This document shows positions 1-5,651 of a DNA stretch of 5,784 nt, in pieces. The stretch is taken from positions 1-5,784 of the forward strand of contig QMQL01000062.1 in the NCBI GenBank assembly GCA_003650505.1. The letters are read 5' to 3'. The position numbers were made by a program, and so were the translations under genes. Below the pieces are notes generated by a model. The model worked only from the letters and a program-made list of their open reading frames with translations, was not told the origin of the DNA and ran no database searches. The stretch's first letter is position 1; each line of letters opens with the position of its first letter. The DNA is from Candidatus Acetothermia bacterium (GTDB lineage Bacteria > Bipolaricaulota > Bipolaricaulia > UBA7950 > UBA9294).

Positions 1-23
1 CTCCCTACCATTTCCTTGACCAT
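1..23 (-). CDS. Possible 5' end of an unidentified gene leaving the window
   Basis: An ATG (23-21) sits five bases downstream of a strong AGGAGG Shine-Dalgarno sequence (34-29) on the minus strand, and the frame stays open to the window edge. Only about seven codons are visible (MVKEMVG), so no product can be named. It would be transcribed divergently from the plus-strand VOC gene, with about 137 bases (24-160) between the two starts. I saw no convincing -35/-10 pair for either direction in that gap. The call rests only on the ribosome-binding site and start codon, so it could be chance. Confidence 0.3.
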
Positions 24-160
24 CGCTTCCTCCTCGGTGCCGACTTATGCCGGCCTTTGTTTGTTTCGCCGAAGATGGCGGCGATGGTCGTTTTCTTCAA
101 CCCCTCCCTTCACCGACCAACCAATACACCACGTCCCTGGACTCTAACGAAGGAAAACAG

Positions 161-547
161 GTGAATGCGGGGATTACATTCTTCTACTACGAGGATATCG
201 CGTTGGCAGCCAAGTTCTATACCGAGGTTATGGGCTTTAAGATGATCGATGACCAAGGTTGGGCAAAGATCTTTCAGATAAATGGCAGCGCTTTCATGGG
301 TGTGGTGGACGGCAAGAAGGGGTTATGTCGTGTTCAGGATGAGAATGCGGTTCTCCTCACTCTTGTGGTAGATGATGTCGATGAATGGTATACGTACCTC
401 AAGGACCAGGGGGCCGCCCTTGTGACCAAAGTGCAGGGAAAGGAAGACATCCAAATACGCTGCTTCTTTTTGCGGGATCCTGGTGGCTACGCCTTGGAGG
501 TTCAGCAGTTCCTACACCCCGAGGTCGCGCAGGCATTCTGCGGCTAG
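161..547 (+). CDS. VOC (glyoxalase/bleomycin-resistance/dioxygenase) superfamily protein, function unknown
   Basis: A 128-residue protein, the usual size for a single-subunit VOC-fold protein with two beta-alpha-beta-beta-beta modules. Module one carries FYTEVMGFK (residues 19-27), the typical helix and turn after the first strand. Module two begins with the strand and helix LTLVVDDVDEWYTYL (66-80) and ends with FFLRDPGGYALEVQQF (102-117), the family's 'DP-G-ELxQ' terminal strands with Glu113 where a metal ligand often lies. The only histidine is His119, so the His/Glu metal set of glyoxalase I is not present and the substrate cannot be named. I chose the GTG at 161 because an AAGGA ribosome-binding site (150-154) lies six bases upstream and residue 5 onward matches the fold's first strand. 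An in-frame ATG at 47 would add 38 residues of unlikely composition. The gene is monocistronic here and convergent with pyrE. Confidence 0.8.
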   Translation: MNAGITFFYYEDIALAAKFYTEVMGFKMIDDQGWAKIFQINGSAFMGVVDGKKGLCRVQDENAVLLTLVVDDVDEWYTYLKDQGAALVTKVQGKEDIQIRCFFLRDPGGYALEVQQFLHPEVAQAFCG

Positions 548-575
548 ACACGGTCATTCCAGATCCGCACCTTCT

Positions 576-601
576 CCCGTGTCGCTTCTTGAAGCAACGG
601 G
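576..601. other. Imperfect hairpin in the convergent VOC-pyrE interval
   Basis: CCCGT (576-580) pairs with ACGGG (597-601), and inside it GCTT (584-587) pairs with AAGC (592-595) around a four-base loop. No T tract follows on either strand, so it is not a canonical intrinsic terminator. It may help end transcription or protect the 3' ends of either convergent transcript. The assignment of any function is inference. Confidence 0.25.
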
Positions 602-631
602 CATCCGTTCACCAAGAGGCAACTCAGACGC

Positions 632-654
632 GGGAGCCTTGGCGCTCCCCGTTT
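632..654 (+). terminator. Weak terminator-like hairpin between VOC gene and pyrE
   Basis: GGGAGC (632-637) and GCTCCC (644-649) form a six-base-pair stem with a six-base loop. On the plus strand it is followed by CGTTT, only a short T run, and lies about 85 bases past the VOC stop codon. On the minus strand, downstream of pyrE, the stem is followed by a GC-rich sequence without Ts. It could be a weak terminator for the VOC transcript, or a bidirectional one between the convergent genes. Confidence 0.35.
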
Positions 655-668
655 GGATGGGCTGTCTC

Positions 669-1259
669 TCAGTGCGTTGCAGCTAGCGAGGGCCGACTCC
701 CCGGCCGATAGGCGGGTAGTCCCTGGGCACACATCGGGCAGGCCTCTGGTTCGTAGATTGGGAAGGTGAGGGTAATGAGTGAGCAGATCGGTATCTCGGT
801 CACCTCGTGCGTCGAGGAGCGATCCACGATCGCTAACACACCCACGGGTGTGGCCCCGCAGTCGGCGAGGATCTCTAACACTTCGTGAGTCGTACGACCG
901 GTCGTGATCACGTCCTCCACGATCAACACCCGCTCATCGGCTTGAAGGGTGAAACCCCGCCGCAGGCACAGTTTTCCATCGACTCCCCGCTCGGGGAAGA
1001 GGAAGGGCCGATCGAGTGCCCGTGCCACCTCGTAACCGATTAATATCCCCCCCAGGGGGGGTGAGATCACCCGATCCACTTCCGTGTCGATGCGAGCTGC
1101 GAGTTCCCGCCCCAAAAGCTCGGCTCGTCGAGGAGTTTCTAGAACCTTCGCGCATTGAATGTATCGCCCCGCATGTTTTCCCGACGACAGAATGAAGTGC
1201 CCGTCTAGCACCGCTCCGGTTTCGTACAACAGTTTTAAGAGTTTCTTCTCAGTGAGCAC
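669..1259 (-). CDS. pyrE: Orotate phosphoribosyltransferase
   Basis: Cytoplasmic enzyme joining orotate and PRPP to give OMP, the fifth step of UMP synthesis. The 196-residue protein shows the N-terminal motif ETGAVLDGHF-LSSGKHAGRY (13-33), the SPPLGGI segment (66-72) and the FPERG loop followed by K-LCLRRGF (88-103). The type I PRTase PRPP-binding motif VLIVEDVITTGRT spans 111-123. The C-terminal CPMC (174-177) followed by PGSR belongs to the PyrE subgroup with a Cys-x-x-Cys tail. Start chosen as GTG at 1259-1257: AAGGAGG (1275-1269) is nine bases upstream, and residue 2 onward (LTEKKLLKLLYETG) matches the family N terminus. The frame is open further upstream, but that stretch is antisense-like filler inside pyrD; an earlier GTG at 1265 is too close to the ribosome-binding site. 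It overlaps the pyrD end by 11 bases and is the last gene of the block. Confidence 0.95.
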   Translation of the reverse strand: MLTEKKLLKLLYETGAVLDGHFILSSGKHAGRYIQCAKVLETPRRAELLGRELAARIDTEVDRVISPPLGGILIGYEVARALDRPFLFPERGVDGKLCLRRGFTLQADERVLIVEDVITTGRTTHEVLEILADCGATPVGVLAIVDRSSTHEVTEIPICSLITLTFPIYEPEACPMCAQGLPAYRPGSRPSLAATH

Positions 1260-2142
1260 AACCACGCACCTCCTTCCAATTTGTGATTTTTTGCTCTTCC
1301 ATAAATCGACCCAGCCCCTGCACGATGTCGATCGCCCGGGTTGGGTCAATGAAATTCGCTGTTCCGACCTGAACCGCCGTGGCACCGGCCATGATGAACG
1401 CCACTGCATCCTGCCAAGTCGTGATCCCTCCTATCCCGATAAGAGGGATCTTGAGTACAGAGGCGAGCTCATACACGATGCGCAAGGCGATCGGCCGGAT
1501 CGCGGGGCCGGAGAGGCCAGCAGATACCCTCTCAAACACCGGCTTGCCTGTTTCAATGTCGATCGCCATCGCGCGGAACGTGTTGACCGCGCACACGGCG
1601 TCTGCTCCTTCTTCCTCCACTGCTTGTGCTACCTCAAGGCCGGCATCGGGTGGCAGCTTGACCCAAAGCGGCTTTTCGCACACCTTGCGCGCCGCGCGCA
1701 CGACGCGCCGGGCCGACTCAGCCCGTTGGCCAACCATCTCCCCGGGCACGTTGGGACAGGAGAGGTTCAGTTCGATGGCATCGACCGCTGAGTCGGAGAG
1801 GCGCTTCACCCCCTTGGCATACGCCGCTTCTGTCTCGCCCCAGACATTGGCGATGGTGACGATCCCCCTCGCTTTCATCCTTGGGAGTTCCTGACGGAGG
1901 AAGGTGTCGATCCCGGGATTCTCAAGACCGATCGAATTGAGCAGACCGCAAGGGGTCTCCCAAAGTCGGGGTGGGAGGCTGCCTTCCCGAGGATAAAGGG
2001 TCAGCCCCTTGGTACAAACAGCACCTAAACGGGAGACATCATATATCTCCCCGTACTCCTCACCAAACCCGAAGGTTCCCGCTGCCGCGATGACCGGGTT
2101 CTTCAGGGTGAGCTCCCCCAGACAAACCGAAAGATCAGCCGT
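1249..2142 (-). CDS. pyrD: Dihydroorotate dehydrogenase, NAD-linked catalytic subunit (class 1B), apparent ACG start
   Basis: FMN-containing catalytic subunit that oxidises dihydroorotate to orotate and passes electrons to PyrK. It has 297 residues, near the usual length. Visible are the N-terminal LKNPVIAAAGTFG (13-25), TKGLT (44-48), LLNSIGLENPG (67-77), and NLSCPNVPGE (126-135) with Cys129 as the class 1 catalytic base. These are followed by VKLPPD (161-166), VNTFRAMAIDI (186-196), GLSGPAI (209-215) and the FMN-phosphate segment IGIGGI (235-240) with VQVGTANF (257-264). The frame is intact from the family's N terminus, but there is no ATG, GTG or TTG until Met89, and a TGA lies two codons before the ACG at 2142-2140. 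Starting at Met89 would remove essential FMN-barrel sequence, so ACG initiation (or an ATG-to-ACG mutation or base-call error) is inferred. It overlaps pyrK by 8 bases and pyrE by 11. Confidence 0.92.
   Translation of the reverse strand, partial: TADLSVCLGELTLKNPVIAAAGTFGFGEEYGEIYDVSRLGAVCTKGLTLYPREGSLPPRLWETPCGLLNSIGLENPGIDTFLRQELPRMKARGIVTIANVWGETEAAYAKGVKRLSDSAVDAIELNLSCPNVPGEMVGQRAESARRVVRAARKVCEKPLWVKLPPDAGLEVAQAVEEEGADAVCAVNTFRAMAIDIETGKPVFERVSAGLSGPAIRPIALRIVYELASVLKIPLIGIGGITTWQDAVAFIMAGATAVQVGTANFIDPTRAIDIVQGLGRFMEEQKITNWKEVRGCAH
1269..1275 (-). promoter_or_regulatory. pyrE ribosome-binding site inside pyrD
   Basis: AAGGAGG lies within the last codons of pyrD, nine bases before the GTG at 1259. 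It decides among several in-frame pyrE GTG codons and indicates that pyrE is translated from the pyrD-containing message. Confidence 0.75.
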
Positions 2143-2866
2143 CCCAGATCACCTCCCGAGCGTGAAACACCGGGCCATCTCGGCATACCCGGCAGATGCC
2201 TCTGGTTGTCCTAACGGCACACCCAAGACAGGCTCCAATCCCACAGGCCATCCTCTCTTCCAACGAGACGAACAACGGTACCTTTGCCTTCTTGCAAGCC
2301 CTGCTCAACGATGCGAGCATTGCTTGCGGACCACAGGCATAACAAGCATCGTAGCCGGATGGGTCAAAAATATTGCTGACGAGACCCCTCTGTCCCCCTT
2401 CTCCTGTCTCCGAGGCGACGACAAGCCGCTCCGCCACCTGTTTGAACTCGTCGATTAGGAAGGGCTTGTTGCGGAAGCCCAGGTAAAGGTCTACGTCGCC
2501 GAACACCTTTGCCGTATGGAGGAGGCTAGCGACTCCTGAACCGCCTCCGATCAGGGCGACCCGGCCGGGTCTTCGCTCCCATCCATTTCCCAGTGGACCG
2601 AGGAGTAAGATGCGATCGCCCGAGTGAAGTTGGCTGAGAAGCTCTGTCCCACGTCCACGAATTCTGTATAGGAACGCAATCCATTCCTCCGATCGATCAA
2701 AGACACTCATCGGCCGCGCCAGCAGGGGATCAAGCCCCCAGGCACGCAACATGTAGAATTGAGCTGGCTTTCCCGAATACGTGCCCTTAAGGACCATTTT
2801 GAAGAGGCCAGGAGCAACTTCCTCATTTGTGAGCACAGGGGCACTACGAACCGCTAATTCAGCCAT
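2135..2866 (-). CDS. pyrK: Dihydroorotate dehydrogenase electron-transfer subunit (FAD, [2Fe-2S])
   Basis: Partner of PyrD in the class 1B enzyme; it carries electrons from the FMN of PyrD through a [2Fe-2S] cluster and FAD to NAD+. The 243-residue protein has the ferredoxin-reductase layout: an N-terminal FAD-binding barrel with RPMSVFD (51-57), then GPLGNGW (90-96). The nucleotide-binding domain has GGGSGVA (107-113) and YACGP (176-180). The C-terminal cluster motif has Cys208, Cys213, Cys216 and Cys228 (C-x4-C-x2-C-x11-C) in the typical ERMACGIGACLGC context. The ATG at 2866 has GAGGAG (2880-2875) eight bases upstream, located in the end of pyrF, and overlaps the pyrF stop by 13 bases. The 3' end overlaps the pyrD start by 8 bases. 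Confidence 0.95.
   Translation of the reverse strand: MAELAVRSAPVLTNEEVAPGLFKMVLKGTYSGKPAQFYMLRAWGLDPLLARPMSVFDRSEEWIAFLYRIRGRGTELLSQLHSGDRILLLGPLGNGWERRPGRVALIGGGSGVASLLHTAKVFGDVDLYLGFRNKPFLIDEFKQVAERLVVASETGEGGQRGLVSNIFDPSGYDACYACGPQAMLASLSRACKKAKVPLFVSLEERMACGIGACLGCAVRTTRGICRVCRDGPVFHAREVIWDG
2147..2156 (-). promoter_or_regulatory. pyrD ribosome-binding site preceding the ACG start
   Basis: GGAGGTGATC is complementary over ten bases to the conserved 3' end of bacterial 16S rRNA. Nine bases separate its GGAGG from the ACG at 2142-2140. It lies in the last codons of pyrK. Its unusual strength and correct placement are the main evidence that translation starts at the ACG, since strong pairing could compensate for a poor start codon. 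Confidence 0.8.
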
Positions 2867-3711
2867 CGAAGAATCTCCTCCTGCATCCTAATCACCGCCT
2901 CCCGTGCGTACTCTGCATACCGCTTCTCGCCGTCCGGCTTCCCGCGATAGGCAGCGAGGATGGAGCGGGAGGCGTTGACCACAGCGCCGTTTCTATCCAT
3001 GAACGCCGGGGCAACGTCCCGTCCACCGCCTCCTTGAGCTCCGTAACCAGGGACCAGGAGGAAGAGGCTTGGGTAAGCCGCTCTGATCTCAGCGAGCTCA
3101 TGGGGATGGGTCGCTCCGACCACGGCGCCTACAAGGCTGTAGCCGTGCTCCCCGCGATACTCCTCCCCCCAGCGAGCAACCTGCTCGGCGAGGTGACGGT
3201 AGAGCGGACGATCCCCGCTTCGCAGGTCCTGAACGTCACTTGCAGAGGGGTTTGATGTCTTGATCAACACGAACAACCCTTTGTCCCCCTTCTGAAGGTA
3301 CGGTACGTAAGGGGTGATCACATCGGAGCCCATATACGGATTCACGGTGACGAAGTCGACCTCAAAGTCCCCGGAGAAATGCGCTTGTGCATACTTCGCT
3401 CCAGTGGACGCGATGTCGCCCCGTTTCACATCCCCGATTACAAGTGCACCCTGCCTTCGTAGCTCTGCGATGGTGTCGCGGTAGGCCGAAAGGCCGTTCA
3501 CACCAAGCGCTTCGTAGTGGGCGACCTGCACCTTGTAGCACGCGACAAGATCCTGTGTTGCGTTAATGATCTCGCGATTGAATGTAAGGATCGCCTCTGG
3601 AAGGGACGATCTTGCGCAAAACGGCTCAGGAAGGATCTCAGATGAGGTATCAAGGCCGACACAGACCGGCCCCCGTTCTGCCACCGCGTCAAACAGCCGG
3701 TCGATGATCAT
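2854..3711 (-). CDS. pyrF: Orotidine 5'-phosphate decarboxylase (long form)
   Basis: Decarboxylates OMP to UMP, the last step of the pathway. The 285-residue protein belongs to the longer PyrF family rather than the roughly 230-residue form. Visible are VCVGLDT (16-22) with Asp21, CYKVQ (58-62) with Lys60, and the catalytic GDVKRGDI (93-100) with Asp94, Lys96 and Asp99. Further on are NPYMGSD (124-130), IKTSNPS (150-156), the phosphate-gripping VPGYGAQGG (220-228) and NASRS (246-250). The ATG at 3711 is preferred over an in-frame ATG at 3771 because AGGAG (3724-3720) lies eight bases upstream and MIIDRL matches the family N terminus; the longer form would add 20 atypical residues. It is first in the pyr block and follows a leader with a promoter and attenuator-like terminator. 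Confidence 0.95.
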   Translation of the reverse strand: MIIDRLFDAVAERGPVCVGLDTSSEILPEPFCARSSLPEAILTFNREIINATQDLVACYKVQVAHYEALGVNGLSAYRDTIAELRRQGALVIGDVKRGDIASTGAKYAQAHFSGDFEVDFVTVNPYMGSDVITPYVPYLQKGDKGLFVLIKTSNPSASDVQDLRSGDRPLYRHLAEQVARWGEEYRGEHGYSLVGAVVGATHPHELAEIRAAYPSLFLLVPGYGAQGGGGRDVAPAFMDRNGAVVNASRSILAAYRGKPDGEKRYAEYAREAVIRMQEEILRWLN

Positions 3712-4022
3712 GAGGTAGGCTCCTGTAGCACGGTTTCTCCCTTGGAGAAACAGGTTTCCATCTTTCTGCAAGAGGATGTTTCAGCGGCTATTACATCGTC
3801 CCCAGTTCCAGGATCATTGCCATAAAGCGCGATGGAAGGGTCAAAGAACCATCGGTTGATCGACCATACCAGCCTTGGGGGTTCGATTAAGGGATAGCGG
3901 CCTTCTTTCGCCCGCTCATTGGCAAGGAGGGAACTAACAGAGCAGGCGTTGGGAGAAGATGGGGGTACGGAAGCAAAAAAAAACCGGTCGCTTGAGCCGG
4001 CCGCGTTCTTCAGTGCCCTCAT
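3708..4022 (-). CDS. Possible leader ORF spanning the pyr attenuator, 104 codons
   Basis: The frame opens with ATG at 4022-4020, only a few bases after the predicted transcription start, with no Shine-Dalgarno sequence, so translation would be near-leaderless. It passes through the terminator hairpin, reads the T9 tract as three Phe codons (UUU UUU UUU), and closes with a TGA at 3710-3708 that forms an ATGA overlap with the pyrF start. The product resembles no family I know, shows no clear signal peptide or membrane segment, and its codon use lacks the third-position GC bias of the neighbours. Either it is a regulatory leader whose translation couples to pyrF, or the open frame is fortuitous. 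The position relative to the promoter and the exact overlap are what favour the first reading. Confidence 0.3.
   Translation of the reverse strand: MRALKNAAGSSDRFFFASVPPSSPNACSVSSLLANERAKEGRYPLIEPPRLVWSINRWFFDPSIALYGNDPGTGDDVIAAETSSCRKMETCFSKGETVLQEPTS
3733..3751 (-). promoter_or_regulatory. Perfect hairpin just upstream of the pyrF ribosome-binding site
   Basis: GTTTCTCC (3751-3744) and GGAGAAAC (3740-3733) form a perfect eight-base-pair stem around a three-base AAG loop. It ends eight bases before the AGGAG of pyrF. No T tract follows, so it is not an intrinsic terminator. Its 3' arm contains a GGAG that resembles a Shine-Dalgarno sequence held in the stem. It could influence ribosome access or message stability, which is inference from position alone. 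Confidence 0.5.
3975..4000 (-). terminator. Intrinsic terminator / probable pyr attenuator
   Basis: On the minus strand CCGG (4000-3997) pairs with CCGG (3987-3984), extendable by U-G and G-U pairs, and is followed directly by nine Ts (3983-3975). The stem is short (four strong GC pairs with a loop of about nine bases), but the uninterrupted T9 is a strong release signal. It lies about 137 bases past the guaA stop and about 50 bases after the predicted pyr promoter, so it could end guaA transcription and also attenuate the pyr transcript. The orientation is clear, because the plus strand has no T run after the stem. Confidence 0.6.
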
Positions 4023-4033
4023 CTTGAAATTTA

Positions 4034-4062
4034 ATTATAGCCGATCATTGGTCAGGGGGCAA
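4034..4062 (-). promoter_or_regulatory. Predicted sigma70-type promoter for the pyr leader
   Basis: A perfect TATAAT -10 (4039-4034) is separated by exactly 17 bases from TTGCCC (4062-4057), which matches four of six bases of the TTGACA -35. The region downstream of the -10 is AT-rich in an otherwise GC-rich window. Transcription is expected to begin around 4027-4024, immediately before the ATG of the leader ORF. The promoter points at pyrF, so the pyr block need not depend on read-through from guaA. Confidence 0.7.
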
Positions 4063-4136
4063 ATCTACGTCTGCGATCTATCGTGGAGACGGAAGCGTAT
4101 CCTTTATTTCTATTTCTGCGGGCTTGCTCAGTGCTG

Positions 4137-5651
4137 TTACTCCCACTCGATGGTGGCAGGGGGTTTACTGGTGATGTCGTAGACCACGCGGCCGATCTCG
4201 GGGACCAACCGGGTGATCCTGGAAGCGACGGCATCCAGGAAATCCATAGGAAGCTGGGCCCAATCCGCGGTCATCCCGTCTGTGCTGGTCACCGCACGCA
4301 GGGCGAGCACGTATCCGTAGCGTCGTTCATCCCCGCTAACCCCAACACTCCGCACCGGGGTCAAGACCGCGAGCGCCTGCCAGACCTCGTGATAGAGTCC
4401 CCATTCTTTAAGGGTACTGATAAAAACCGCGTCTGCTCGGCGTAGGATGTGCAGTCGCTTGGGAGTCACCTCGCCTAAGATACGGATAGCGAGTCCAGGA
4501 CCAGGGAAGGGATGCCGGAGGCGGATCTCATCCGGTAGCTCAAGGAGTTGGGCGAGCTTTCGCACTTCATCCTTGAACAGATCTCGGAAGGGCTCAAGGA
4601 GCATGAAGTTAAATGTTTCAGGGAGCCCTCCTACATTATGATGGCTTTTGATCATCGCCGCCCCTTTGCTCCCTGCCGATTCGATCACGTCGGGGTAGAG
4701 TGTCCCCTGGGCGAGGAGGTCAAACGGTCCCAGTTCTCTTGCTTTTTCCTCAAAGACCGCGATGAACTCGCCTCCAATCGTTTTGCGCTTTTTTTCGGGA
4801 TCAGCGATACCCTTAAGCGCACAGAGGAACCGATCGGCCGCATCGACGCTCACCAGGTTGACCCCCAGATTCCGCAGTGTACGCTCCACTTCCTCACGCT
4901 CTCCGAGACGCAACAGGCCGTGATCGACGAAGATCGCCGTATGATCCACGCCGGCTCTGGCCAGGAGCAGTGCAAGGGTTGAGGAATCCACTCCCCCAGA
5001 GGCGGCGAGCAGTACGCGCTTATCTCCAGCGCGGTTGCGCACCTCGTGAAGCAGAAGATTAAGCGTGTGCTTGGGAGTCCGGTCGCGAGGCACGCCCGCG
5101 ATATGGAGAAAGTTCTCCAAGACCCTCAGCCCTTGCGGAGTGTGGACGACCTCAGGGTGGAACTGCACGCCGAAGATGCGCTCATCTGCGGATTGCACTG
5201 CCACGACAGGGTTCTCCGCAGATTTGGCCACTACGTGCCAGCCAGGGGGTAACGCGCTTACACTGTCGGCATGGCTCATCCAAACCTGAACATCTCCGCT
5301 CAAGCCGGCAAAGAGTGGCCCTTCGTAACAGACGAGGTGGGCCCGGCCGTACTCGCGCTGATCGGCTCGCTCTACCTGGCCCCCGAAATGGTAGACCAAG
5401 TAATGCATACCATAGCAGATCCCAAGCAGCGGTAGGCCGAGCTCGAAGATCCGTGGATCGGGGCGCGGTCCCGCTGGATCGAAGACCGATGCGGGTCCTC
5501 CAGAGAGAATGATCGCCTTGGGTTGGTGATCCTCGATCTCCTTAACCGTGGCGGTCCCGGTAAGCATCACTGAGTAGGCGTGGAGCTCCCGGATCCGCCG
5601 GGCTATCAGCTGGGTGTACTGCGAACCGAAATCAAGAATAACAACGCTCAT
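4137..5651 (-). CDS. guaA: GMP synthase (glutamine-hydrolysing)
   Basis: Converts XMP to GMP using ATP and ammonia released from glutamine. The 504-residue protein is full length. The N-terminal class I glutamine amidotransferase domain (about 1-185) begins ILDFGSQYTQLIARR and has LSGGPASV (49-56), the nucleophile Cys79 in GICYGMH, and His165 and Glu167 in FHPEV. The ATP-pyrophosphatase domain has the P-loop ASGGVDSS (217-224), VDHGLLR (242-248), IGGEFI (292-297) and LAQGTLYPDVIES (313-325). The C-terminal dimerisation domain has RHPFPGPGLAIR (379-390) and ends in KPPATIEWE. The usual Gln two residues after the GICYG Gly-Met pair is His83 here, a minor oddity. The ATG at 5651 has a weak AGGGA (5660-5656) and forms an ATGA overlap with the upstream phosphoribosyltransferase-like gene, suggesting coupled translation. 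The TAA stop lies about 75 bases before the pyr promoter. Confidence 0.97.
   Translation of the reverse strand: MSVVILDFGSQYTQLIARRIRELHAYSVMLTGTATVKEIEDHQPKAIILSGGPASVFDPAGPRPDPRIFELGLPLLGICYGMHYLVYHFGGQVERADQREYGRAHLVCYEGPLFAGLSGDVQVWMSHADSVSALPPGWHVVAKSAENPVVAVQSADERIFGVQFHPEVVHTPQGLRVLENFLHIAGVPRDRTPKHTLNLLLHEVRNRAGDKRVLLAASGGVDSSTLALLLARAGVDHTAIFVDHGLLRLGEREEVERTLRNLGVNLVSVDAADRFLCALKGIADPEKKRKTIGGEFIAVFEEKARELGPFDLLAQGTLYPDVIESAGSKGAAMIKSHHNVGGLPETFNFMLLEPFRDLFKDEVRKLAQLLELPDEIRLRHPFPGPGLAIRILGEVTPKRLHILRRADAVFISTLKEWGLYHEVWQALAVLTPVRSVGVSGDERRYGYVLALRAVTSTDGMTADWAQLPMDFLDAVASRITRLVPEIGRVVYDITSKPPATIEWE

Larger units (their letters stand above)
3712..4136 (-). other. guaA-pyrF intergenic / pyr leader region
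   Basis: This 425-base gap contains, in transcription order, about 75 bases after the guaA stop with no terminator, then a sigma70-type promoter, a hairpin with a T9 tract, a leader of roughly 260 bases with several small inverted repeats (for example AACC-GAT-GGTT at 3857-3847), and a strong hairpin just before the pyrF ribosome-binding site. I looked for the T-box consensus and for a PyrR-binding-loop consensus and recognised neither. No tRNA was seen on either strand. Confidence 0.6.

Noticed and set aside
47..160. 38-residue N-terminal extension of the VOC protein from ATG 47
   Set aside because: It has low-complexity, non-VOC-like composition and no ribosome-binding site, whereas GTG 161 has AAGGA six bases upstream and begins at the first strand of the fold.
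1260..1409. N-terminal extension of pyrE to an ATG at 1409
   Set aside because: The extra 50 codons overlap pyrD in another frame, match nothing in PyrE, and are out of place relative to the strong ribosome-binding site at 1275-1269.
1249..1878. pyrD as a truncated 209-residue gene starting at ATG 1878
   Set aside because: The same frame continues upstream to 2142 with strong family matches (LKNPVIAAAGTFG, TKGLT, LLNSIGLENPG). The truncation is only an effect of requiring a standard start codon.
1159..1894. Long plus-strand open frames opposite pyrD/pyrE
   Set aside because: These are antisense shadows of well-conserved minus-strand genes; they have no family resemblance and no ribosome-binding sites.
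3712..4136. T-box, PyrR-binding loop or tRNA in the guaA-pyrF gap
   Set aside because: No AGGGTGGNACCGCG-type T-box motif, no PyrR anti-antiterminator consensus and no tRNA cloverleaf could be recognised on either strand.
4083..4982. Plus-strand open frames opposite guaA
   Set aside because: guaA is full length and conserved on the minus strand throughout, so these frames are by-products of its codon composition.
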